Shown here: positions 1 to 5,017 of the stretch, in pieces
Layout of the letters: every line of letters begins with the position of its first letter
Numbering within the stretch: the first letter of the stretch is position 1
Assembly: GCA_003454335.1 (NCBI GenBank)
Contig: DMKK01000125.1
Coordinates: forward strand, 1 to 5,017
Reading direction: 5' to 3'
Source of the DNA: Gammaproteobacteria bacterium
Lineage (GTDB): Bacteria > Pseudomonadota > Gammaproteobacteria > UBA9214
DNA length: 5,017 bases
The notes under the pieces: generated by a model
Seen by the model: the letters and a program-made list of their open reading frames with translations, nothing else
Databases searched by the model: none
What the model was told of the DNA's origin: nothing
Translations under genes and position numbers: made by a program

Positions 1-42
1 CAACCAGGACACCCGGTGAACAGACGTCCCGGCCTGCCATGA
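1..42 (+). other. Possible 3' end of an upstream gene, cut by the window edge
   Basis: Frame 1 is open from the first base to a TGA at 40-42, which would overlap the ATG of mgtE as ATGA, the usual sign of translational coupling. Frame 2 is also possible, with a TGA at 17-19 that would leave a 19-base gap. Frame 3 is in frame with mgtE and has no stop, so mgtE could in principle start further upstream. Only about a dozen residues are visible, so no product can be named. Confidence 0.25.
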
Positions 43-1394
43 CAAAAACAGCAGACACCACCAGTAACCGGCGACTGAGGTTACTGACACAGGCACTCGA
101 CTCGGGTGCCGCCAGCGAGATCAGTAGCCTGCTCGCCGGGCTGCACTCGGCCGAAATTGCCGATCTGCTGGAATCCTTTCCGCACGGACCACGTGAAATA
201 CTCTGGGGCCTGGTTGCCCCTGACGACCGCGGCGAAACGCTGGTCCATCTGAATGATGAGGTCCGTACCGGCCTCATCGATGCAATGAACGCCACTGACC
301 TGGTCGCTGCCACGGAAGGCCTCGATGCCGACGACCTTGCCGATCTTTTCAAGGATCTGCCGGATGCCGTCATCCAGGAGATCCTGCATTCCATGGGCAA
401 GCAGAACCGGGAGCGTCTGGTCTCGGTGCTGCACTACCCGGAAGACACGGCTGGCGGCCTGATGAATGTGGACACCGTGACCGTACGTGCCAATGTCACC
501 CTCGACGTTGTGCTGCGTTATTTACGCTTGCACATCGACATCCCTGACAACACGGATAACCTGATCGTTGTTGACCGCGATGACAACTACAAGGGAGTGC
601 TGTCACTGACTACCCTGCTGACCAACGACCCGGAACTGCTGGTTGCGAATGTCATGGACAGGGAAACCCTCGCGGTAACCGCCAACACACCCGACACCGA
701 AGTTGCCAGGCTGTTCGAGACCCGTGACCTGGTGTCTGCCCCCGTCACCAGCGCAACAGGCCAGCTACTGGGACGTATTACCATTGATGACGTGGTAGAT
801 GTGATTCGTGAAGATGCCGATCATTCCCTGCTAAGTATGGCCGGCCTGGATGAAGACGACGACACTTTTGCACCGGTCATCAAGAGTGCGCGGCGGCGCG
901 CTGTCTGGCTGGGTATCAACCTGTTTACCGCTTTTCTTGCCTCATGGGTCATCGGGCTGTTCCAGGCCACCCTGGAACAAATCGTGGCACTGGCGGTACT
1001 CATGCCAATCGTGGCGAGCATGGGGGGCGTCGCCGGCAGCCAGACACTGATTATCGTCATTCGCGGCCTGGCTCTCGGCCAGATCGGCAACACCAATGCC
1101 CGCTGGCTAATGTACAAGGAACTGGCAGTCAGCGCCCTCAACGGTATTGGCTGGGCATTCGTGGTCGCCATTATTGCGGCAACCTGGTTTCAGGACCGCA
1201 CCATCGGCATCATTATTGGCGCCGCCCTGATCATCAATCTGATCATTGCCGCCCTCGCCGGACTCAGCATCCCCTTCCTGCTCAAGACCATGAAAATCGA
1301 CCCGGCGCACGCCGGCACCGTGATACTGACAACGGTGACGGACGTGGTGGGGTTTATGGTGTTTCTGGGACTGGGAACAATCTTTTTGATGTAG
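39..1394 (+). CDS. mgtE: Magnesium transporter MgtE
   Basis: Mg2+-selective channel/transporter of the inner membrane, 451 residues, the usual family length. Residues 1-135 form the helical MgtE N domain, with the conserved stretches EGLDADDLADL and YPEDTAGGLM. Residues 136-260 are a pair of CBS domains that sense cytosolic Mg2+ in this family, ending in the typical GRITIDDVVDVIREDADHS. An acidic stretch (DEDDD, 271-275) leads into five predicted membrane helices at about 287-309, 314-345, 361-384, 388-415 and 425-451. The signature PIVASMGGVAGSQ (323-335) and Asp435 in TTVTDVVGF match the pore region; the equivalent Asp lines the ion path in the Thermus protein. No Shine-Dalgarno sequence is visible before the ATG at 39, so translation may be coupled to an upstream gene. 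The TAG stop lies three bases before the palindromic element. Function is assigned by family resemblance and is secure. Confidence 0.96.
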   Translation: MTKTADTTSNRRLRLLTQALDSGAASEISSLLAGLHSAEIADLLESFPHGPREILWGLVAPDDRGETLVHLNDEVRTGLIDAMNATDLVAATEGLDADDLADLFKDLPDAVIQEILHSMGKQNRERLVSVLHYPEDTAGGLMNVDTVTVRANVTLDVVLRYLRLHIDIPDNTDNLIVVDRDDNYKGVLSLTTLLTNDPELLVANVMDRETLAVTANTPDTEVARLFETRDLVSAPVTSATGQLLGRITIDDVVDVIREDADHSLLSMAGLDEDDDTFAPVIKSARRRAVWLGINLFTAFLASWVIGLFQATLEQIVALAVLMPIVASMGGVAGSQTLIIVIRGLALGQIGNTNARWLMYKELAVSALNGIGWAFVVAIIAATWFQDRTIGIIIGAALIINLIIAALAGLSIPFLLKTMKIDPAHAGTVILTTVTDVVGFMVFLGLGTIFLM

Positions 1395-1397
1395 GCA

Positions 1398-1430
1398 AGT
1401 ACTCCTTCAAGATGATATTGCCGTGTTCAG
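1398..1430 (+). repeat. Left 33-bp terminal inverted repeat
   Basis: This arm begins AGTACTCCTTCAAG and ends CCGTGTTCAG. It is the exact reverse complement of 1632-1664, and pairing breaks at the next base on either side (1397 against 1665, 1431 against 1631). The arm starts three bases after the mgtE stop codon. Confidence 0.95.
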
Positions 1431-1526
1431 CGCTCCTGTGGTGTTTCGCAGCAAGGCGCCGTGCGCAGGCAATGGCCTGAGTCCTTGTCAAGCGCGGCAA
1501 CGCCGCTGCGGGACACCACAGGAACG
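1431..1526 (+). other. Internal hairpin A of the palindromic element
   Basis: Bases 1431-1452 pair with 1505-1526 at 21 of 22 positions if two G-U pairs are allowed; the one mismatch is 1433 against 1524. The stem continues inside with 1458-1464 against 1492-1498 (one G-U) and a small hairpin, 1466-1470 against 1475-1479, with loop AATG. The wobble pairs at 1445/1512 and 1446/1511 are G-U only in the plus-strand RNA and A-C mismatches in the other. The hairpin begins directly after the left terminal repeat. Confidence 0.6.
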
Positions 1527-1535
1527 CCCGAAGGG

Positions 1536-1631
1536 TTGGCCTGTCAGCGTCCATGGCTACGTTGCGCCTCTTGGAAAGGACTATGGCCATTCCCTGCGAG
1601 GCGCGTCTCGCCCTGAACACTGACAGACCAA
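1536..1631 (+). other. Internal hairpin B of the palindromic element
   Basis: Bases 1536-1547 pair with 1620-1631 at 11 of 12 positions; the exception, 1540/1627, is C-A in plus-strand RNA. Inside lie GCGCCTC (1564-1570) against GAGGCGC (1598-1604) and GGAA (1573-1576) against TTCC (1590-1593). Hairpin B ends exactly where the right terminal repeat begins. Between hairpins A and B the nine bases CCCGAAGGG (1527-1535) could form a three-pair mini-hairpin at the centre of the element. Confidence 0.5.
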
Positions 1632-1664
1632 CTGAACACGGCAATATCATCTTGAAGGAGTACT
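1632..1664 (-). repeat. Right 33-bp terminal inverted repeat
   Basis: Exact reverse complement of 1398-1430. Its outermost two bases (1663-1664) are part of the pmbA stop codon (1663-1665, TAG on the minus strand), so the element end supplies most of that stop. Confidence 0.95.
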
Positions 1665-3021
1665 AGGCGCCGGCCACCATCATCTGTTCTATCAGCACCG
1701 AACCGGTACGGGTATTACCGCGCAGGTCGACATCGTTACCAACCTCGACAATATTCATGAACATGTCTTTCAAATTGCCCGCCACGGTAATCTCGTCAAC
1801 CGGGTACTGAATCTCGCCGCCCTCGACCCAGTAACCGGCCGCACCGCGTGAATAATCGCCAGTCACGTTGTTTACGCCAAAACCGATCAGTTCGGTCACC
1901 AGCAAACCGGTATCCATGGTACGCAACAATTCAATCAGGTTCCTGTCGCCCGGATCAATGGTCAGGTTGCGCACACCACCGGCATTGCCCGTTGTTTCCA
2001 TGCCCAGCTTGCGTGCCGCATAACTGTTGAGGACATAACCCTGCAGGATGCCGTCCGTGACGATATCACGCGGCCGGGTTGCCACGCCCTCGCCGTCATA
2101 GGGCGCACTGCCCAGGCCCTTTGGCAACAGCGGTTGTTCATGAATATGGATAAATTCCGGAAACACCTGCTTGTCGAGGTGATCGAGCAAAAAGCTGGCC
2201 TTGCGATACAGGCTGCTGCCACTCACGGCACTGATAAAGTGCCCGAACAGACTGCTGGCAATATCAGCCGCATAGATCACCGGCACCCGGCGCGTAGACA
2301 GGTGCTGTGTACCGAGACGCCTGATGGTGCGTTCACCGGCAATGCGTCCCACCTCGGCGACAGGCGGCAGGTCTGCATGATCACGTGCAGACCAGGACCA
2401 GTAGTCACGCTGCATCTCTTCACCCTGCTTGCCGATGACCGCGCAACTGAGACTGTGATAGCTGCTCCTGTAACCCGCCATAAACCCGTGGGTATTGGCC
2501 TTTACCCGCATCCCCGTATTGGTGGAGACCGTGCCTCCCTCGGAGTTCTCAATGCGCCGGTCAACCTGGCGGGCAGCATCCTCACACCCGGCAGCCAGCG
2601 CAATCGCCTGTTCGGCAGTGATGCCCCAGGGATGATACAGATCAAGATCCGGAATTGAGGTGGCGATACGATCCGCATCGGCCAGCCCGGCATATTCATC
2701 CCTGCTGGTATAGCGTGCGATATCACAGGCCGCCCTGACCGTTGCAGCCAGACTCTCCGGTGCAAAATCAGCCGTACTTGCGGAACCCTTGCAGTGGTCA
2801 AAGTACACCGTCAGACCGAGCGCACGGTCACGGTTGTATTCGAGGGTTTCGGTCTCACCGAGACGCACGGTAACCGACAGGCCGGCATCGATGCTGACAC
2901 CCGCCTCCACCTCATCGGCTCCCAGCTGTTGCGCCTGCGCAATCAAATCCTGCACTATATCCTCAAGCCGGGACTGCTCGGGAAACGGTGATTCGTGCTC
3001 ACTTGTCTGAATATCTGGCAT
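1663..3021 (-). CDS. pmbA: Metalloprotease subunit PmbA/TldE
   Basis: Cytoplasmic partner of TldD in the TldD/TldE protease, which in E. coli matures microcin B17 and degrades the antitoxin CcdA. The protein has 452 residues, matching the roughly 450 of E. coli PmbA. Characteristic stretches are HFISAVSGSSLYRKASFLLD (261-280), RDIVTDGILQGYVLNSYAARKLG (318-340), TELIGFGVNNVTGDYSRGAAGYWVEGGEIQYP (376-407) and EITVAGNLKDMF (410-421). The metal-binding HEXXXH motif of TldD is absent, as expected for the TldE subunit. The frame is open up to 3120, but the second ATG of the ATGATG pair is chosen (3021): AAGGA at 3028-3032 lies six bases ahead, a sigma70-like promoter lies just upstream, and the length then fits the family. 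tldD is not in the window. The stop overlaps the right end of the palindromic element. Confidence 0.95.
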   Translation of the reverse strand: MPDIQTSEHESPFPEQSRLEDIVQDLIAQAQQLGADEVEAGVSIDAGLSVTVRLGETETLEYNRDRALGLTVYFDHCKGSASTADFAPESLAATVRAACDIARYTSRDEYAGLADADRIATSIPDLDLYHPWGITAEQAIALAAGCEDAARQVDRRIENSEGGTVSTNTGMRVKANTHGFMAGYRSSYHSLSCAVIGKQGEEMQRDYWSWSARDHADLPPVAEVGRIAGERTIRRLGTQHLSTRRVPVIYAADIASSLFGHFISAVSGSSLYRKASFLLDHLDKQVFPEFIHIHEQPLLPKGLGSAPYDGEGVATRPRDIVTDGILQGYVLNSYAARKLGMETTGNAGGVRNLTIDPGDRNLIELLRTMDTGLLVTELIGFGVNNVTGDYSRGAAGYWVEGGEIQYPVDEITVAGNLKDMFMNIVEVGNDVDLRGNTRTGSVLIEQMMVAGA

Positions 3022-3027
3022 CATTAT

Positions 3028-3032
3028 TCCTT
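3028..3032 (-). promoter_or_regulatory. Ribosome binding site that decides the pmbA start
   Basis: AAGGA on the minus strand stands six bases before the ATG at 3021 and three before the ATG at 3024. The first spacing is better, so the second ATG is preferred over both the first one and the frame opening at 3120. Confidence 0.6.
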
Positions 3033-3046
3033 CTTTGGGAACAGCG

Positions 3047-3075
3047 ATTCTACCGGTCATGCGGGTACCGGACAA
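3047..3075 (-). promoter_or_regulatory. Sigma70-type promoter for pmbA
   Basis: On the minus strand TTGTCC (3075-3070) and TAGAAT (3052-3047) are separated by exactly 17 bases. They match the TTGACA and TATAAT consensus at 4 and 5 of 6 positions. The predicted transcript start near 3040 leaves an untranslated leader of about 19 bases containing the AAGGA. I found no comparably good promoter for yjgA on the other strand. Confidence 0.5.
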
Positions 3076-3090
3076 ATCAGACATAAACCA

Positions 3091-3107
3091 CCGGGCATAC
3101 CGCCCGG
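3091..3107 (+). promoter_or_regulatory. GC-rich hairpin in the yjgA leader
   Basis: CCGGGC (3091-3096) pairs with GCCCGG (3102-3107) around the loop ATACC. The stem ends three bases before the AGGA (3110-3113) that precedes the yjgA ATG. No U-tract follows, so it is not an intrinsic terminator. It could modulate ribosome access or be incidental. Confidence 0.35.
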
Positions 3108-3118
3108 CCAGGATTATC

Positions 3119-3634
3119 ATGCAACATACAGAAGACGACGATCAGACCGAAATCAGCAAATCACAGCGCAAGCGTGACATGGATGAGCTGAAAAGGCTCG
3201 GCATGGACCTGCTTGAGTTCAGTGATGATGCCCTGCGCCAGCTGCCGATGCCGGAAACACTGCTTGAAGCCATTCGAACAGGCAAACACATTACCTCGAA
3301 TAATGCCCGCAAGCGACAGATGCAGTACATCGGAAAACTGCTGAAGGACATTGACGCTGCACCGCTCCAGCAAGCGGTTACTGCCCGCAATCATCAGCAT
3401 GCCACACACACCCGGGAATTCCACCAGCTCGAGGAACTGCGCGACAAACTGGTTCTGGAAGGCGACAAAGCCCTGCCTGCAGTACTGGCATTGTTCCCGC
3501 GCACCGACCGGCAGCACCTGCGCAAGCTGATCAGGCAGGCCCGCAGGGAACAGGAGACCAAACAACCGCCGCGCGCCTCACGACTGCTGTTTCGATATCT
3601 GCGTGAACTGCAGGAACAACCGGATTATTTGTAG
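3119..3634 (+). CDS. yjgA: Ribosome maturation factor YjgA/DarP (DUF615)
   Basis: Small cytoplasmic protein that binds late 50S ribosomal precursors and assists their maturation. The product has 171 residues against about 183 in E. coli. The acidic N-terminus (EDDD, 5-8) is followed by the family core SKSQRKRDMDELKRLGMDLL (13-32), NNARKRQMQYIGKLLKDID (61-79), FHQLEELRDKLVLEGDKALP (101-120), FPRTDRQHLRKLIRQARRE (126-144) and the C-terminal RYLRELQE (159-166). It is rich in basic and helical segments, as expected for an rRNA-binding protein. The frame is open back to 3035, but that extension would cross the pmbA promoter and adds residues unlike the family; the ATG at 3119 has AGGA five bases ahead. 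Divergent pairing with pmbA is typical of gammaproteobacteria. Confidence 0.94.
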   Translation: MQHTEDDDQTEISKSQRKRDMDELKRLGMDLLEFSDDALRQLPMPETLLEAIRTGKHITSNNARKRQMQYIGKLLKDIDAAPLQQAVTARNHQHATHTREFHQLEELRDKLVLEGDKALPAVLALFPRTDRQHLRKLIRQARREQETKQPPRASRLLFRYLRELQEQPDYL

Positions 3635-3664
3635 GACACGCTGGAGTCACAACGTTTAAAACAA

Positions 3665-3704
3665 CAACCCCGCCGCAGCGGGGTTGGATTTCTTCCTGTT
3701 ATTT
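3665..3704 (+). terminator. Intrinsic terminator of yjgA, probably bidirectional
   Basis: CAACCCCGC (3665-3673) pairs perfectly with GCGGGGTTG (3678-3686) around the loop CGCA. A T-rich run follows (GATTTCTTCC, then TTATTTTTTC). Read on the minus strand, the same hairpin is followed by TTGTTGTTTTAAAC, so it may also stop transcripts of the convergent copper-protein gene ending at 3751. It lies 30 bases after the yjgA stop. Confidence 0.8.
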
Positions 3705-3750
3705 TTTCTTGTCGCCCTGAGCGCCAGCCTGTCGGACTCAGGCAATATTG

Positions 3751-4236
3751 CTATGCAAGAGTGAGCTTTATTTGGTCCACGACATTTGCGCAGGCCTCGG
3801 CACAGGCTTTGCACTCGACATGCTCTTTGTGTTTCATACATTCCTTCTCGCAGTCCGCGCAGACCTGCTCACACACACCGGCATAGGCCTTGACATACTC
3901 TGAATTTGCCGCCACCAGGTAAGAATACCCGCCACAGATGGCCTGCATTTCCTGTACCTTACTGGCACACACTGCCAGTTCCAGGTCACCCTCCACGAAG
4001 GATGTAAGGCAATGTGCGATACAACGTTCACCCTTATCAGTGCAGTTATTGATGGCATCCAGCAGGCCTGGAAGCTGGGAAGTATGCTTGCTGTGGTCAT
4101 GGGCAGGCATGGCAGAAACAGCATTGCCCGCGTAGGCCATGGCAGCAGCGGCGCCTATCCCCTGCAATATTTCACGCCGGCTTATACCGTTTTTTTGTTC
4201 CGCATGTTGCTGCGACAATAGATCAGGACTGGACAT
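3751..4236 (-). CDS. csp1: Tat-exported four-helix-bundle copper-binding protein, Csp1 type
   Basis: Probable copper-storage protein acting outside the cytoplasm; Csp1 proteins hold many Cu(I) ions by cysteines lining a four-helix bundle. The product has 161 residues. The N-terminus carries a twin-arginine signal, SRREILQG (19-26), then a hydrophobic alanine-rich stretch (27-42) with a likely cleavage after AVSA (39-42). The mature part opens with a His-rich segment HDHSKH (46-51) and holds 12 cysteines at 65, 72, 76, 90, 101, 122, 126, 129, 133, 142, 145 and 149, many as CxxxC. The patterns CxxxCxxCxxxC (122-133) and ECKACAEAC (141-149) match Csp1 as I remember it; the methanotroph protein has 13 cysteines and a further C-terminal CxxxC missing here. 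The frame opens at a TTG (4245), but the ATG at 4236 has GAGGAG nine bases ahead. No chaperone, efflux pump or copper regulator is adjacent. Confidence 0.9.
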   Translation of the reverse strand: MSSPDLLSQQHAEQKNGISRREILQGIGAAAAMAYAGNAVSAMPAHDHSKHTSQLPGLLDAINNCTDKGERCIAHCLTSFVEGDLELAVCASKVQEMQAICGGYSYLVAANSEYVKAYAGVCEQVCADCEKECMKHKEHVECKACAEACANVVDQIKLTLA

Positions 4237-4429
4237 GATTATCAACTCCTCTTATGTTGGTATTCGTTGTGGTTGCTCTGCAAATATAGACGAATCATCG
4301 TTGTTTTGCTTGAGTTTCTACTGCCCACCTGCCGCTTGCGGCGATTTTCCTGGATATCTTTTTTGCACTAACAGCCTGAATACACACTTTTTTATTTGGA
4401 ACGACATCTTCAATAGCATAACAACCGGA
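4237..4429. other. AT-rich intergenic spacer between the Nudix gene and csp1
   Basis: This 193-base spacer is visibly richer in A and T than the genes around it. On the minus strand it holds the csp1 ribosome site GAGGAG (4251-4246), a TATATT (4288-4283) that could be a -10 element, two A6 tracts about 29 bases apart (4359-4364 and 4388-4393), and a short GCCG-CTTG-CGGC hairpin at 4331-4342. No convincing gene or terminator for the Nudix gene was seen. Confidence 0.5.
4283..4292 (-). promoter_or_regulatory. Weak candidate -10 region for csp1
   Basis: The minus strand reads CGTCTATATT. It contains TATATT, a fair sigma70 -10 placed to give a leader of about 40 bases, and also CGTC, which resembles the -10 of ECF-sigma promoters. 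No TTGACA-like box lies 16-18 bases upstream, and the nearest GAAAC (4318-4314) is 21 bases away, too far for a usual ECF promoter. The sigma class cannot be decided. Confidence 0.2.
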
Positions 4430-4990
4430 TCAACACGCTTTGCTCTGCAGAATAGACTGGACAGTCTCGATGGCACCTTCCAGTTGCCGAACACGTTTCC
4501 ACAACCTGTCGGGGGCATTTTCATAGATGGCGAGTAGCTCGCCCGCCGTCACCCAGACCAGCTCACGCCGCTTCTTGAAACGGCCGACCCTGTCGGCCGC
4601 CCATTCCCGGTTCAGCACCCCGATATCCCGGTACGGAAATTCGATAAAGAACGTTTGCCATTGCTTTGGGTGGAGAGAATCGCCTGGACGCCGCCTGCAC
4701 CACCAATCCGGATGAGCCGCCAGTGTCTCGTCAAACAGGGCCTTAACGACGGGTGTCTGATCCCTGACCCTTGCAACAGTGCGGCTTGCCTGCTGTACAT
4801 CAGCGGAAAAATACATGGTTTCGGTTTCTTCGATAAACTCCCGTATGGCGGCTTCCCGGTAACCCTCATCTGCTCCCAGGCCACCACCGAAGTCAATCAG
4901 ATAGCCCGTCTTTCTACCCGTAAAGGTAGTCTGGAACAGAAAGCAGACCGTGTCCCCGCTCACCGCAAAGGGTATGACACCAGCGCCCAT
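4430..4990 (-). CDS. Nudix hydrolase of unknown substrate
   Basis: Enzyme of 186 residues expected to hydrolyse a nucleoside diphosphate linked to another group, using Mg2+ or Mn2+. The Nudix box is visible at residues 36-58: G36, five residues, E42, seven residues, then REFIEE (50-55), which contains the metal-binding glutamates. The glycine that usually follows (REUXEEXG) is replaced by Glu57. The fold begins with the strand GVIPFAVSGDTVCFLFQ (4-20) and continues with WQTFFIEFPY (111-120) and a helical C-terminus (150-186). The ATG at 4990 is chosen because AGGGG stands about six bases upstream. The substrate cannot be told from these motifs, and csp1 gives no hint. The gene is complete. 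Confidence 0.85.
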   Translation of the reverse strand: MGAGVIPFAVSGDTVCFLFQTTFTGRKTGYLIDFGGGLGADEGYREAAIREFIEETETMYFSADVQQASRTVARVRDQTPVVKALFDETLAAHPDWWCRRRPGDSLHPKQWQTFFIEFPYRDIGVLNREWAADRVGRFKKRRELVWVTAGELLAIYENAPDRLWKRVRQLEGAIETVQSILQSKAC

Positions 4991-5017
4991 TTATTGCCCC
5001 TGCACTATAAACCGCCG

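Larger units (their letters stand above)
1398..1664. mobile_element. 267-bp palindromic MITE-like element between mgtE and pmbA
   Basis: The segment is an ungapped imperfect palindrome centred on base 1531. The outer 33 bases (1398-1430 and 1632-1664) are perfect inverted repeats. The inner blocks 1454-1502 and 1560-1608 match as reverse complements at 36 of 49 positions on the same centre. It carries no transposase and no credible gene; short frames on both strands begin with the same peptide MILPCS only because the ends are inverted copies. Size, perfect ends, lack of coding content and an intergenic position fit a non-autonomous miniature element. TAGGC at 1392-1396 and again at 1664-1668 may be a 5-bp target duplication. 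I cannot assign it to a named family. It might also protect the 3' ends of both flanking mRNAs, though no U-tract follows either end. Confidence 0.75.

Noticed and set aside
944..1480. 178-residue plus-strand frame overlapping the end of mgtE
   Set aside because: Out of frame with a well-supported mgtE, with a biased His/Arg/Pro-rich composition typical of shadow frames in GC-rich genes.
1423..1623. 66-residue plus-strand frame inside the element
   Set aside because: Contained in the palindrome, no ribosome site, no recognisable protein; it reads the opposite strand of the same repeat.
1354..1650. 98-residue open frame on the minus strand starting MILPCS
   Set aside because: It runs along the palindromic element and into the antisense of mgtE. 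Its start is mirrored by an identical peptide start on the plus strand from the left arm, so it reflects the inverted repeat rather than a gene.
3035..3118. 28-residue N-terminal extension of YjgA
   Set aside because: No family resemblance, crosses the GC hairpin and the pmbA promoter; the ATG at 3119 has its own ribosome site.
3022..3120. N-terminal extension of PmbA up to 3120
   Set aside because: It would cover the pmbA promoter and overlap the yjgA start, makes the protein about 33 residues longer than the family, and the residues do not resemble PmbA.
3716..3742. CCTGAG/CTCAGG inverted repeat downstream of csp1
   Set aside because: Six pairs around a 15-base loop with no U-tract on either strand; the hairpin at 3665-3686 is the better terminator.
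4331..4342. GCCGCTTGCGGC hairpin in the csp1 upstream spacer as a terminator
   Set aside because: Only four pairs around a four-base loop; the T-run follows it on the plus strand, where no gene ends, and the Nudix gene runs the other way.
5005..5012. TATAGT-like box upstream of the Nudix gene as a -10
   Set aside because: Transcription would start at or inside the ribosome site, and the -35 position is outside or at the edge of the window.
1..5017. CRISPR arrays, tRNA or rRNA genes, phage or defence genes
   Set aside because: No spaced direct repeats, no tRNA or rRNA-like stretch, and no defence or phage protein was seen on either strand.

Overview
The window looks like a chromosomal segment of a moderately GC-rich gammaproteobacterium. 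The best evidence is the divergent pair pmbA (tldE) and yjgA (darP), which sit next to each other in many gammaproteobacteria including E. coli, together with a full-length MgtE of the type common in that class. The genus cannot be named from sequence alone.

Layout, left to right. mgtE (+, 39-1394) encodes a Mg2+ channel/transporter and begins inside or just after the end of an upstream gene cut off by the window edge. The gap between mgtE and the convergent pmbA is filled almost exactly by a 267-bp palindromic, MITE-like element (1398-1664). It has perfect 33-bp terminal inverted repeats, and its interior folds on paper into a tightly packed cloverleaf. pmbA (-, 1663-3021) encodes the non-metal-binding subunit of the TldD/TldE protease; its stop codon overlaps the right end of the element. 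A 97-bp divergent intergenic region carries a good sigma70-type promoter for pmbA and a GC hairpin just ahead of yjgA. yjgA (+, 3119-3634) encodes a ribosome-maturation factor and ends at a probable bidirectional intrinsic terminator. A convergent gene (-, 3751-4236) encodes a Tat-exported, cysteine-rich four-helix-bundle protein of the Csp1 copper-storage type. After a 193-bp AT-rich spacer comes a complete Nudix hydrolase gene (-, 4430-4990).

The genes do not form one pathway. mgtE serves Mg2+ homeostasis, pmbA peptide processing, yjgA 50S assembly, csp1 copper buffering outside the cytoplasm, and the Nudix enzyme hydrolysis of an unidentified nucleoside-diphosphate-type substrate. The most unusual feature is the palindromic element between mgtE and pmbA. 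Every nucleotide from 1398 to 1664 lies in an outer stem or one of three abutting hairpins, and both neighbouring stop codons lie within three bases of its ends.
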